Source: Lentzea atacamensis
Lineage (GTDB): Bacteria; Actinomycetota; Actinomycetes; Mycobacteriales; Pseudonocardiaceae
NCBI RefSeq assembly: GCF_003269295.1
Contig: NZ_QLTT01000010.1
Location: 181,958 to 245,957 of the forward strand
Length of the DNA: 64,000 nt
Direction: 5' to 3'
The notes below the pieces were generated by a model that had not been told where the DNA came from, ran no database searches, and saw only the letters and a list, made by a program, of their open reading frames with translations. Below, in pieces: positions 7,109 to 17,736 of this stretch. The position numbers and the translations under genes were made by a program. Position 1 is the first letter of the stretch; every line of letters begins with the position of its first letter.

Positions 7109-8880
7109 GGAGGTTCCTGCCCGTCCTGTCGATCACGATCGCGGCGTTCTTCGCTTACTCGACGGTGCTCGCGAAGGAGATCACCGAACGCGCGCTCGCG
7201 GTCAAGGCCGCCCAGTTGGTCGAAGTGTTCGCGTTGCTCGGTGCGTTCGTCACGGTCGCGATGATCGTGGCGGCGCTGGTGTCCACTTCGACGTTCCGGA
7301 TCGTGTTCGCGCAGCGGATGCGTGAACTGGCTTTGTTGCGGGCGATCGGTGCCACTCGGGCCCGGTTGGCGCGCGGGCTGGTCGTCGAGGGAGCTGTGGT
7401 CGGGTTGCTCGCGTCGATCGCGGGGGTCGCGCTGGCGGCCGGAGCCGGGCAGCTCGTGCCACTGGCCGGTCTCCCGGCGCCCGGCTTTCCGCTGATGCCG
7501 GCACTGATCGTGGTCGCGGGCTCGTTCGTGCTGACGACATTGGCCGTGCTGGCTCCCGCGTGGTCGGCGGCCAAGGTCTCGCCGTTGGAGGCACTGCGCA
7601 CCTCGGCCGTTCAGGACACGGAGAGCCGGATCGGCGGGCTGCGCTGGGCGCTCGGGATTCTGATGGCCTCGGGTGCGGGCGTGCTGCTGGTCAGCGTCGT
7701 GGCGGACGGCCTCGCCACCAAGAAGCGGCCGGCTGGGATGACCGACGAACTGTTGCTGCGCACCACGATCAGCGGCGCGTTGGCGTTCGGCGCGTTGATC
7801 GCGCTCGGGCCGGCGTTGATCGCGCCGGTGCTGCGGATGATCAGCGTTCCGTTGCGGCGCAGCACGATCGGGTCGCTGGCGGTGCACGGGGTGGGTGGTG
7901 CGCCACGCCGGGCCGCGTCCGTCACCGCGGTGGTGGCGCTGGGGGTCAGCCTGATCATCGCGACGCTGACGGGCGCGAACACGTTGCAAGGCCTCGGGAA
8001 AGCCGAGATGGCGAGCGCGTACCCGGCGGAGCTGGAGATCATCGGACCGGTCGACGCGGCGGCGCTGCGGGCGGCCGGGCTCACCGACGTGTTGCCGTAC
8101 CGGCGCACCGAGATCACGGTGAACGGGCGGCTCACCATGCGCGGCACCGATCTCGACCTGACCAAGCTCCGTGACCTCGAGGACTTCCGCGTCGACACCG
8201 GCACGCTGGCCGACATGGGCCCGCGCGAGATCGTCCTCTCCACCCACACCGCGAGCAGCCTCGGAGTGGCGGCGGGATCGCACGTCGACGTCAACGGCGT
8301 GCAGATGACGGTGGCGGCCACCGTGTTCGGCGGTGTTCCGCTCGGCAGCGCGCTGCTCCACGCGTCCGATGTGGACGATGATCCGGTAGGCGCACTCGCC
8401 AACGGCCCGAAGGAACGCGTGCCGGCGGGTTTCGAGGTCGAGGAGCTGAGCGAACGCCGCCTGGTCCAGCAGAACCGGTTCACCACATTGGTGGCAATCG
8501 CGGTCGGTTTGCTGTTCCTGACCATGTTGATCGCGGTCGTGGGAGTAGGCTCGACCACGGCGTTGTCGGTGCTCGAACGGACCCGCGAGTCCGGACTGCT
8601 GCGCGCGATCGGCTTGACCCGCAAGGAACTCGGCCGTCTGATCACGACCGAGGCCGGGCTGTACGGGATCGTCGGCGCGCTGATCGGACTCGCCCTCGGG
8701 ATTCCCTACGCGTGGCTCGCGATCATCTCACTCGGCGTCGAATGGCCGTTGCAGGTGCCCGTGGTCGCCGTCGGCGTGGTGATGCTCGTCCTCACCGCAC
8801 TCACAGCAGGTGCGGGGCTGCTGCCTGCCCGTCGTGCGGCGCGAGTGAGCCCCGTGGCAGCACTTCACTCGATCCAGTGA
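7105..8880 (+). CDS. FtsX-family ABC transporter permease
   Basis: A 591-residue permease with two FtsX domains. The first half has one TM helix (about 5-24), only about 15 polar residues, then the three-helix FtsX core containing RMRELALLRAIGATRARL. The second half has a TM helix, a MacB-type periplasmic region (about 300-430), and a second FtsX core with RTRESGLLRAIGLTRKEL. The C-terminus keeps the family ARRAARVSPVAAL motif. The usual large extracytoplasmic domain after the first helix is missing, so the protein is shorter than the 750-850 residues common in actinomycetes. It is cotranscribed with and overlaps the ATPase gene. Confidence 0.9.
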   Translation: MRRFLPVLSITIAAFFAYSTVLAKEITERALAVKAAQLVEVFALLGAFVTVAMIVAALVSTSTFRIVFAQRMRELALLRAIGATRARLARGLVVEGAVVGLLASIAGVALAAGAGQLVPLAGLPAPGFPLMPALIVVAGSFVLTTLAVLAPAWSAAKVSPLEALRTSAVQDTESRIGGLRWALGILMASGAGVLLVSVVADGLATKKRPAGMTDELLLRTTISGALAFGALIALGPALIAPVLRMISVPLRRSTIGSLAVHGVGGAPRRAASVTAVVALGVSLIIATLTGANTLQGLGKAEMASAYPAELEIIGPVDAAALRAAGLTDVLPYRRTEITVNGRLTMRGTDLDLTKLRDLEDFRVDTGTLADMGPREIVLSTHTASSLGVAAGSHVDVNGVQMTVAATVFGGVPLGSALLHASDVDDDPVGALANGPKERVPAGFEVEELSERRLVQQNRFTTLVAIAVGLLFLTMLIAVVGVGSTTALSVLERTRESGLLRAIGLTRKELGRLITTEAGLYGIVGALIGLALGIPYAWLAIISLGVEWPLQVPVVAVGVVMLVLTALTAGAGLLPARRAARVSPVAALHSIQ

Positions 8881-8934
8881 GGTGTGCCGGGTACCAGACC
8901 GGGTATCCACATTGCATCGGGAGGTGATGCAGTC

Positions 8935-9126
8935 ATGGGCTTCGATGAACTGAAGGACAAGGCGAAGGACCTGATCGGCCAGCACGGGGACAAGGTCGAC
9001 CAGGGTGTCGAGCGTGCCGGGCAGTTCGCCGACGAGAAGACCGGCGGCAAGCACGGCGAGCACATCGACAAGGGCGAGGACAAGCTCAAGGAAGGTCTCC
9101 GGAATTTCGGCGATCGGCAGCAGTGA
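8935..9126 (+). CDS. MT0933/Rv0909-like small antitoxin-family protein
   Basis: A 63-residue hydrophilic, Lys/Asp/Glu-rich helical protein starting MGFDELKDKAKDLIGQHGDK, with DEKTGGKHGEHIDK in the middle. This pattern matches the MT0933-like antitoxin family (Rv0909 in Mycobacterium tuberculosis). The ATG at 8935 has a good GGGAGGTG ribosome-binding site; a GTG 51 bases upstream in frame lacks one. In mycobacteria the partner toxin is an adjacent SRPBCC-fold protein; none is encoded here, so a free-standing role is more likely. The name reflects family resemblance, not evidence of antitoxin activity. Confidence 0.78.
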   Translation: MGFDELKDKAKDLIGQHGDKVDQGVERAGQFADEKTGGKHGEHIDKGEDKLKEGLRNFGDRQQ

Positions 9127-9193
9127 TCGCACGAAACCGGTACCGCGGAAAGTGATGCCTCCTCACCGTTGACAGGCCTGCCACCATCATCCG

Positions 9194-9207
9194 TGGGAGC
9201 GCTCTCA
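9194..9207. promoter_or_regulatory. CebR/LacI-type operator upstream of the GH16 gene
   Basis: TGGGAGCGCTCTCA matches 13 of 14 positions of the palindromic CebR/CelR operator TGGGAGCGCTCCCA known from Streptomyces and Thermobifida polysaccharide-utilisation genes. It lies 23 bases before the ATG of the glucanase, downstream of a TTGACA at 9169-9174, where a LacI-family repressor would block transcription until an oligosaccharide is bound. Confidence 0.65.
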
Positions 9208-9230
9208 CGCGCTCGTTCGGAGGGTTGGCA

Positions 9231-10781
9231 ATGAGGCTCACTCGACAACGAACATCCATCGCTCTGGCAGCGGCCAGCGTGCTCACGGTGAGCGCGCTGG
9301 CCGCTGTCGCTCAGCAGACCAGCGCCGCGCTTCCACCTCCCCCTGCCGGGTGGACGCAGGTGTTCGGCGACGACTTCACCGGACCCGCGAACTCGTTGCC
9401 CAACACGGGAAACTGGCGGTTCTCCCTCGGCCACGGCTATCCGGGCGGACCACCGAACTGGGGCACCGGCGAGATCGCCGCACACACGAACAACCCCGCC
9501 AACGTGTCGCTCGACGGCGGCGGAAACCTGCGCATCACGCCGCGACGTGACGGAGCGGGCAACTGGACGTCCGCACGCATCGAGACCAACGCGCAGAACT
9601 TCAAAGCACCCACCGGTGGTGTGCTGCGGATGGAAGCGCGGATCCAGATGCCGAACGTCTCCGGTGCCGCGGCGCTGGGGTACTGGCCCGCGTTCTGGGC
9701 GCTGGGTTCGCCGTATCGCGGGAACTGGTGGAACTGGCCCGGTGTCGGCGAGTTCGACATCATGGAGAACGTCAACGGCGTCAACCGCGTGTGGGGCGTG
9801 CTGCACTGCGGTGTCTCGCCCGGCGGGCCGTGCAACGAGAAGAACGGCATCGCGAACAGCCGTCCGTGTCCCGGCGTCTCGTGTCAGGGCGGCTTCCACG
9901 CGTACCGGTTCGAGTGGGACGCCTCCACGTCACCGCAGCAGCTGCGCTGGTACGTGGACGGCGAGCTGTTCCACCAGATCAACCAGAACCAGCTGCCCGC
10001 GGACACGTGGAACGCGATGACCGGGCACGCCGGGTACTTCATCATCCTGAACGTCGCGATCGGCGGCGAGTTCCCCGACAACTACTCCGGCACGCGGACA
10101 CCGGGTCCTGGCATCGTGCCGGGTATTCCGATGGTCGTGGACTACGTGGGTGTGTGGACACGGGGTTCCGGCGGCGGACCGACCACGACCACAACTCTTC
10201 CGCCGACGTGCGGGCCGTTGCTGTCGCGGAACCGGCCGACGTCGGCGTCCAGTGTGGAGAGCGGGAACCAGGCGGCGGCGTTCGCGGTCGACGGGTCGGC
10301 GTCGACGCGCTGGTCCTCCGCTCACAGCGAACCGCACTGGTGGCAGGTCGACCTCGGGTCCTCGCGCGCACTGTCCCGCGTGCGGATCAACTGGGAGGTC
10401 GCGTACGGACGGGCGTACTCGATTGAGCTGTCCGACAACGGCAGTACGTGGCGCGAGGCCCATTCCACGTTCACCGGCTCAGGTGGAATGGAGGACATCG
10501 CGATTTCTGGTACCGCGCGCTACGTCAGGTTCAACGGCACTCAGCGGGCGACCGTGTACGGGTTCTCGTTCTGGGAGTTCGAAGTGTTCGGCGCCTGCGG
10601 AACCACCACATCGACTGAACCGCCCGGTGGCGGCGCCTACCCAGCGTGGGCATCTGGGACTGCTTATGCGGTTGGTTCGCGTGTGAGTTACGCCGGATTG
10701 GACTATCAGTGCCTGCAGGCACACACGTCGATCCCCAGTTGGGAACCGCCGGACGCGGCCTCGCTCTGGCAGCGCCTCTGA
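9231..10781 (+). CDS. secreted GH16 endo-beta-1,3-glucanase with F5/8C (CBM32-like) and CBM5/12 domains
   Basis: A 516-residue extracellular glycoside hydrolase. A signal peptide covers residues 1-33. The GH16 domain (about 42-312) has the catalytic EFDIME motif (nucleophile Glu174, acid/base Glu179). A Thr-rich linker leads to an F5/8-type C (CBM32-like) module at about 330-455, with SASSVESGNQAAAFAVDGS and RWSSAHSEPHWWQVDLG. A second linker leads to a small aromatic CBM5/12 module (about 473-516: YPAWASGTAYAVGSRVSY...). Likely substrates are laminarin and fungal beta-1,3-glucan, with the last module possibly binding chitin. ATG 9231 is preferred over TTG 9225 because GGAGGG sits six bases upstream. 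A CebR-like operator suggests sugar-dependent control. Confidence 0.93.
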   Translation: MRLTRQRTSIALAAASVLTVSALAAVAQQTSAALPPPPAGWTQVFGDDFTGPANSLPNTGNWRFSLGHGYPGGPPNWGTGEIAAHTNNPANVSLDGGGNLRITPRRDGAGNWTSARIETNAQNFKAPTGGVLRMEARIQMPNVSGAAALGYWPAFWALGSPYRGNWWNWPGVGEFDIMENVNGVNRVWGVLHCGVSPGGPCNEKNGIANSRPCPGVSCQGGFHAYRFEWDASTSPQQLRWYVDGELFHQINQNQLPADTWNAMTGHAGYFIILNVAIGGEFPDNYSGTRTPGPGIVPGIPMVVDYVGVWTRGSGGGPTTTTTLPPTCGPLLSRNRPTSASSVESGNQAAAFAVDGSASTRWSSAHSEPHWWQVDLGSSRALSRVRINWEVAYGRAYSIELSDNGSTWREAHSTFTGSGGMEDIAISGTARYVRFNGTQRATVYGFSFWEFEVFGACGTTTSTEPPGGGAYPAWASGTAYAVGSRVSYAGLDYQCLQAHTSIPSWEPPDAASLWQRL

Positions 10782-10782
10782 G

Positions 10783-10839
10783 TCACTTCCGCGATCCCGG
10801 CGGCCCGGTTACCGTCGTTCGCCGGGATCGCGGAGGTGA
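10783..10839 (+). terminator. long hairpin after the GH16 gene that also contains the next gene's ribosome-binding site
   Basis: A 20-base inverted repeat (arms 10783-10802 and 10820-10839, one mismatch, 17-base loop) begins two bases after the GH16 stop. It is a plausible terminator. The right arm contains GGAGG at 10832-10836, the Shine-Dalgarno of the NACHT gene, so read-through RNA would have that site base-paired. Confidence 0.7.
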
Positions 10840-10841
10840 AG

Positions 10842-12872
10842 GTGGATCCGAGCGGGGTGACAAGAGCTGCACGACTGACCGCGTTGGCGGCGTTGTGCCT
10901 GGTCACCGTCGTTTTACTGCTTCCCGCAGCCATCAGCGTGAGCACTGGCGGGGCCGTGCCGGGGTTGCTCGGCGAGTTCGCCCGGTGGCTGTGGCCCGCC
11001 GTCGGGGCAATGGTGCTCGTCGCGATCGGTCTTGCGATCTGGGAACGTGTGCGCGGCCACGAGACGAGCAACCGCACCGCTGCCCTTGGCCGCGTCGAGG
11101 CGCACGTGAAGGCGTTGCTCGCCTCCTCCCTGGCCGCCCAGACACAGATCAAACTCGGCGTGCTGCGCCAGCCGCGGCTCTCGGTGCGCGTGGACGGCGA
11201 GGCAGTCTCCTCTTCGGACTTGGAAGCCGTCTACGACCGTCTCGGCCACACCATGGTCCTCGTCGGACCGGTCGGCAGCGGGCGGTCGACGTTGTTGCGC
11301 GAACTCTGCCTGGTGCTGGTCGAACGAGCGCGCAACGACCCGGAAGCGCCCATTCCCGTTGTCGTGGACTTGGCGACGTGGCGCGCGTACGGCACCCGCA
11401 AGCCGACCGAGTTCACCGCGTGGCTGCTGCGCGAGATGAACCGCCGCTACGGCATCAGCCGCTCAGCGGGCACGATCTGGCTGCGCCGCGAGCGAGTGGC
11501 CGTGCTCATCGACGGGCTGGACGAGGTGCCGCGCATCGACCGCGCGCATTGCGAGTCCGAGCTCGCGCCGTTCGCCTCGGTGGTGTGCTCGACCGAGCCG
11601 ATCGAGAACCTGCCGTCGGTCTACGTGGAACCGCTGTCACGCGGACAGGTGCTGGAGTACATCGCTTCCGTCAGCCCCCGCCTCGACGGCTTGGAATCAG
11701 CCCTGACGCCGGCGATCTGGGAGCGGCTGGACTCGCCGCTGGCGCTGAACCTGCTGGCGCTGACCCACCTCGATCGTCAGGTCGACACGATCGGCACCGA
11801 CTTCGTCGGTTCCTTCGTGGTGGAACGGCTTTCCGCCCAGCGCGCCGCGGGCCCGACCATCCGCGCGCTGAAGTTCCTGGCGCGGTTGGGCAGGCCAGAC
11901 CTCGGCGCGCCCGTACACATGCCTCACCGCCGTTGGTGGCTTCCACTGCTGCCGACACGTCCGCTCTGGTTGCTGTTCGTGCGCGCGGTGCCTGCCGCAT
12001 ATGCCGGTGGCGTGTGTGCCGTGGCGTTTCTGACGGGCCTGCAGCTCGGCTTGTGGCCCGCGTTGGTGTTCGTGGTCGCGGCCTCTTCGTTGCTCGTGTT
12101 GGTGAACAGGGTTCCGCGCGTCTTCCATCCGCCCGGACGCGCGCACGGCCTCCTGACTGCCGTACTGGGGTTCTTGGCGGGAGTGTTCGCCGGATTGCTG
12201 GTCGGGCTTGCCGGTTTGTGGTTGGGCGGCATAGGAACGCCGTGGCCGTACGCAGTGGCGTACGTGTTCGTCGTGGTGGCTGCTTTCTTCCTGGCGCTGG
12301 GCTTCGTACCGGGTGACGCGCCCATACCGTGGGCCGTGCTGATCGCTGCCGCGCCGGGTGTGTCGATGATCTGGACCGGCCCGTACGCGGTGCTGGCGGG
12401 CATGGGGATGGGCTTCTCGGCAGGTGTGGCGGGCGGTGTGTTCGCGGCCGCGGTGGGACGCGTGTGGCGCACGGTGCGTCCGGGACAACAGCAACGAATG
12501 CGGCTGGGGAGGCCGTGGTGGATCCAGCCGGCGGTCCCGATGCTGGGCTTGGTCGGTGCGCTGGGCGGGCTCGGTGCTGTCGGATCCTGGGGCACCGCGC
12601 TGGGCGTGGCACTGGGACTTCTGGTGACGCCGACCGCCGCCCGTGACTACGTCTGGCCGTTCGACGCACTCGCCGAGGTCGCCGCCGAGGGCCTCACCCG
12701 CCCCCTGTCGCTGGGCGAGTTGTCGTTCCGGCGCAAGGCTTTGCTGCACCTCGCCCAGGACCGGCTGCTGCTCACCCGCGTCGACGGCGAGTACCGGTTC
12801 GCGCACGTGGCGCTGCGGGATCATTTGGCATCTTGTGACCCAACCGCGCTGGTTCGCGCCACGCGCCGTTGA
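10842..12872 (+). CDS. membrane-anchored NACHT-domain NTPase
   Basis: A 676-residue STAND-type ATPase with membrane regions at both ends. Two N-terminal TM helices (about 12-35 and 50-70) are followed by a NACHT core with Walker A VGPVGSGRST (about 140-150) and Walker B VAVLIDGLDEVPRI (about 225). After about residue 370 come about six more TM helices and a soluble tail ending FAHVALRDHLASC, the FxHxxxxxxL motif usual after NACHT helical domains. GTG 10842 was chosen because GGAGG lies five bases upstream; GTG 10836 would overlap that site. NACHT proteins act as ligand-triggered switches, several in phage defence. No effector domain is obvious here and the role is unknown. Confidence 0.82.
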   Translation: MDPSGVTRAARLTALAALCLVTVVLLLPAAISVSTGGAVPGLLGEFARWLWPAVGAMVLVAIGLAIWERVRGHETSNRTAALGRVEAHVKALLASSLAAQTQIKLGVLRQPRLSVRVDGEAVSSSDLEAVYDRLGHTMVLVGPVGSGRSTLLRELCLVLVERARNDPEAPIPVVVDLATWRAYGTRKPTEFTAWLLREMNRRYGISRSAGTIWLRRERVAVLIDGLDEVPRIDRAHCESELAPFASVVCSTEPIENLPSVYVEPLSRGQVLEYIASVSPRLDGLESALTPAIWERLDSPLALNLLALTHLDRQVDTIGTDFVGSFVVERLSAQRAAGPTIRALKFLARLGRPDLGAPVHMPHRRWWLPLLPTRPLWLLFVRAVPAAYAGGVCAVAFLTGLQLGLWPALVFVVAASSLLVLVNRVPRVFHPPGRAHGLLTAVLGFLAGVFAGLLVGLAGLWLGGIGTPWPYAVAYVFVVVAAFFLALGFVPGDAPIPWAVLIAAAPGVSMIWTGPYAVLAGMGMGFSAGVAGGVFAAAVGRVWRTVRPGQQQRMRLGRPWWIQPAVPMLGLVGALGGLGAVGSWGTALGVALGLLVTPTAARDYVWPFDALAEVAAEGLTRPLSLGELSFRRKALLHLAQDRLLLTRVDGEYRFAHVALRDHLASCDPTALVRATRR

Positions 12873-12915
12873 ACCTTCCCTCTCTGCGGGCCGTACGGCC
12901 TGACAGAAGGGTCGG

Positions 12916-13722
12916 GTGTTGCGCATGCGCTGGTCGAAGGGCTGGATCGCGGCCGCCGGGGTGGTCTCGGTCGTCGCGGCCGTCGGGGGCACGGCCTTCG
13001 CCCTTGCTGGATCTGGAACTCCTGCTTCGCAGACCGGGGTCGCGGGGAAGGAGGTGTGCGCCGGGCAGCCCGTCGGGGTTGTCGAGTCCGGTGGACCGGC
13101 TGGGGTGTTGTCGGATCAGTTCCCGGTGGGGACTTCTTTGCGGATCACCAACTTGGCCAACGGGCGGGCTGCGACCGTTGCTGTTGCCGAAGGGTCTGTC
13201 CGGGCGGTTGCCGGGGTTCCTTCCGGTGTGGCTCCTCGGGTTTCGAACAGTGCGGCCCCTCGGGTTTCGAACGGTGCCGCTGCCGGGGCTTCTGCCGGTT
13301 GTGTTGTGGTGAACCGGGCCGCGTTCGAGTTGTTGCGGTCGTCGGATTCTGGGCAGGGTGAGAAGGAAAGCGTTCTCCGGCGTGTTCGGGTGGAGATCGT
13401 GGGAAATGCTCCTGCGCCGGTTCAGTCTTCTACACGGTCTTCTGCTGCCAGGGTTCGAGCCTCCGGGGTGGTTGGCTCGGTTGTTTGTGATGGGGCGACT
13501 GTCGGGTTGTCGACTGTTGGCGGCGCGCCTGGGGCGTTCTCGTCCTCGTTGCCGGTGGGGACTTCGATTCGGGTCACCAACTTGGACAACGGGCGGCAGG
13601 CGACTGTCCGGATCGTTGGGGTTGGGTCTGGGTGTGTGGTGTTGAACAGTGCGGCTTTTGAGTTGGTTGGGGAGGCTGGGAAGAGTTCGATCAAGCGGGC
13701 GCAGATAGAGAAGGTGACCTGA
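12916..13722 (+). CDS. exported protein with two RlpA-like double-psi beta-barrel repeats
   Basis: A 268-residue secreted protein. An N-terminal hydrophobic helix (about 9-31) serves as signal or anchor. Two halves share the pattern FPVGTSLRITNLANGR / LPVGTSIRVTNLDNGR, then GCVVVNRAAFELL / GCVVLNSAAFELV, which is the core of RlpA/expansin-like double-psi barrels. The acidic NDRGP active-site loop of true RlpA is absent from both, so a binding or structural role is more likely than glycan cleavage. Between the repeats, APRVSN occurs twice in tandem within a 24-base DNA duplication (about 13230-13280). Codon choice is richer in T at third positions than in its neighbours. GTG 12916 or ATG 12925 could be the start. 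Confidence 0.72.
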   Translation: MLRMRWSKGWIAAAGVVSVVAAVGGTAFALAGSGTPASQTGVAGKEVCAGQPVGVVESGGPAGVLSDQFPVGTSLRITNLANGRAATVAVAEGSVRAVAGVPSGVAPRVSNSAAPRVSNGAAAGASAGCVVVNRAAFELLRSSDSGQGEKESVLRRVRVEIVGNAPAPVQSSTRSSAARVRASGVVGSVVCDGATVGLSTVGGAPGAFSSSLPVGTSIRVTNLDNGRQATVRIVGVGSGCVVLNSAAFELVGEAGKSSIKRAQIEKVT

Positions 13723-13739
13723 CGGTTGGGCTGAGTGGC

Positions 13740-15746
<2,007 letters not shown>

Positions 15747-15785
15747 GCCGCCGATGCTAGCGAGCAGCACCGACAGTCCCGGCCG

Positions 15786-17636
15786 CTAGCCCAGCGCGCT
15801 CGTCGTACCTGCGGAAACGCTGGTGGCGGTCATCGGATCAGCGGATGCCGCCGGCACCGAGCCGCGCATCGGGACGCGCACCGACGTGCCCGCCAGGTCG
15901 ACGGTCAGCCTGGGCAGCTGGCTCGGGCGCACGATCGCGCTCGAGTCGGTTCCGCCGATCAGCAGGCCCAGCCGGTGGCCCGCCGGGATGACGTGGTCCG
16001 TTGTGGACAGTCGGAACGTCATGCTGTACTTCGTTCCCGGCGTGATCGTGCGCGGAGTGGAGAGCGACGCGTAGTTCGCGAGATCCGCCCACCCGCGCGC
16101 GATGATCTGCGCGTCGACGTTGCCCGTCGTTGCCTCCGTGTTGCGGTAACAGGCGTCATCGCCCGCACGGCTCTCACCCCAGCACGACTCCGTGGTCAGG
16201 GTCCGGATGCCCTCACCGGTCCGCACCCGAGCCGGGCCGTAGTCGACGAGGTACGCCGTCAGGTGCGCGGTCGGCGTCGACGACGACACGGTCACCGTGA
16301 TCGACGACGTACCCGCGACGCGCAGGTCCGACGTCAGCGGTGCGGTCGAGTAGATCACCCGGCCGGTGTTCGAGCCGGAGAGCCAGCTCGACGGCGTCGC
16401 GCTGCCGTTGTCGGTGAACGCGGCCGTACCGGTGCCGGGCGACGTGCCGAGGCCCGAAGAAGAAGGACGCAGTACGGTGCCAACGGTGCCCGCGGGCGGC
16501 CACGTCTGGTCGTCCGCCCACTGGTTCGGCGCGCGCTCTGCGGAGACCTGCGGTTCGTTCTCGATGCCGTTCGGCACGTTCAGCAGCCAGCGGTCGAACC
16601 ACCGGTGCAGCGTCGCGACCCACTCACCGCGCCGGAAGTCGAACGGGTCGACGTGCGCGGTCTGCGAGAACCAGAGCTTCTTCGGCACTGTCGCGGGCAC
16701 CGCGTCCCAGAACTGGCCGTACTGCAGCGTCTTCACGTTCAGGTCGTTCAGCCCGTGGATCGCGAAGATCGAGGCCTTCACACGAGAGGCGTTGCGCACG
16801 AAGTCACGTGCCTGCCACATCGCCGTGTAGTCGCCGTTGGCTGGGGAACCGTTCGTCATCTGCGTGCGCACCGCACCACATCGTGAGCTCGCGTTGGCGT
16901 TCTCGAACCGCGAACCCAGCCCGGTCGGCGAGCTGTAACCGGGATACGCGACGCCGTCCGAGCGGAACCAGTCGTACCAGGAGCTGATGGCCGCGATCGG
17001 CACGATGGTCTTCAGCCCGTCGATGCCGGTCGCCGCCACGCCGTTCGCGATCGAGCCGTCCCACGACTTGCCGATCATGCCGACGGCGCCCGTCGACCAG
17101 GAGGCGGTCTTCGTCGCGGTGCCGGTCAGCGTGGTGTAGCCGGTGCGACGGCCGTTCAGCCAGTCGATCACGGCGGTGCCGGACGCGATCTCCGACTGGC
17201 CGCCGACGTCGACGCAGCCGCGCGACCGGTTCGTGCCGAGGAAGTCGACCAGCACGACGGCGTAGCCGCGCGGCACGAAGTAGTTGTCGTAGAAGAGCGG
17301 GAACTTCACCGGCACGCCGGCGGAGTCGTAGGTCTTGACCTCGCTCTCGTTCCCGCGGCCCGCACTCTGGTAGTACGGGCTGGCGTCCATGATCACGGGG
17401 ACGCGCCCGGTCGTGGACGGCCTGATGATGTCCGCGGTCACCCGGTCACGGGTGCCGTCGCCGTCCAGGTCGAGGCCTGAGTCGACGTAGACGGTCTCGC
17501 GGACCGCGTCGGCCATCGAGTGGATCGGTGCGGACACGCCGCCGGACAGGGTGAACGCCGGTGTCGCCGCTGTGGCAGGGATTGGCGTCAGGGTCAGGGC
17601 CCCTGCTAACGCCACTACAACACGAACACGCTTCAT
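15786..17636 (-). CDS. secreted Xaa-Pro dipeptidyl-peptidase (S15/CocE family)
   Basis: A 616-residue exported serine peptidase. The signal peptide is residues 1-24. The alpha/beta-hydrolase part has the nucleophile elbow GKSWDGSIANG (Ser in G-x-S-x-x-G of the S15/CocE family), a GLNDLNV segment with the acid and a QTAHVDPFDFR segment with the His. The jelly-roll C-terminal domain (about 380-600) is the usual PepX_C fold. It would release X-Pro dipeptides from peptides outside the cell; a related cocaine-esterase-like activity cannot be excluded. It has its own promoter region opposite the maleylacetate-reductase-like gene, with a palindromic operator candidate between them. Confidence 0.9.
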   Translation of the reverse strand: MKRVRVVVALAGALTLTPIPATAATPAFTLSGGVSAPIHSMADAVRETVYVDSGLDLDGDGTRDRVTADIIRPSTTGRVPVIMDASPYYQSAGRGNESEVKTYDSAGVPVKFPLFYDNYFVPRGYAVVLVDFLGTNRSRGCVDVGGQSEIASGTAVIDWLNGRRTGYTTLTGTATKTASWSTGAVGMIGKSWDGSIANGVAATGIDGLKTIVPIAAISSWYDWFRSDGVAYPGYSSPTGLGSRFENANASSRCGAVRTQMTNGSPANGDYTAMWQARDFVRNASRVKASIFAIHGLNDLNVKTLQYGQFWDAVPATVPKKLWFSQTAHVDPFDFRRGEWVATLHRWFDRWLLNVPNGIENEPQVSAERAPNQWADDQTWPPAGTVGTVLRPSSSGLGTSPGTGTAAFTDNGSATPSSWLSGSNTGRVIYSTAPLTSDLRVAGTSSITVTVSSSTPTAHLTAYLVDYGPARVRTGEGIRTLTTESCWGESRAGDDACYRNTEATTGNVDAQIIARGWADLANYASLSTPRTITPGTKYSMTFRLSTTDHVIPAGHRLGLLIGGTDSSAIVRPSQLPRLTVDLAGTSVRVPMRGSVPAASADPMTATSVSAGTTSALG

Positions 17637-17654
17637 GAAGATTCACGCTATGGA

Positions 17655-17667
17655 GTGACACTGTCAC
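17655..17667. promoter_or_regulatory. palindromic operator candidate between divergent genes
   Basis: GTGACA-C-TGTCAC, a 6+1+6 perfect inverted repeat, lies 19 bases upstream of the X-Pro peptidase start and about 70 bases before the divergent reductase gene. Symmetry and position suggest a dimeric repressor site. No cognate regulator is encoded nearby. Confidence 0.4.
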
Positions 17668-17736
17668 CCGTCAGAGCCGAAAGGATTGATCCTCAGCGGT
17701 TGCGGCAACTACTCCCGGTGGCGATATTCGACCCCT

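Noticed and set aside
8935..9126. Toxin-antitoxin locus
   Set aside because: The Rv0909-like protein has no adjacent toxin; both neighbours are unrelated.
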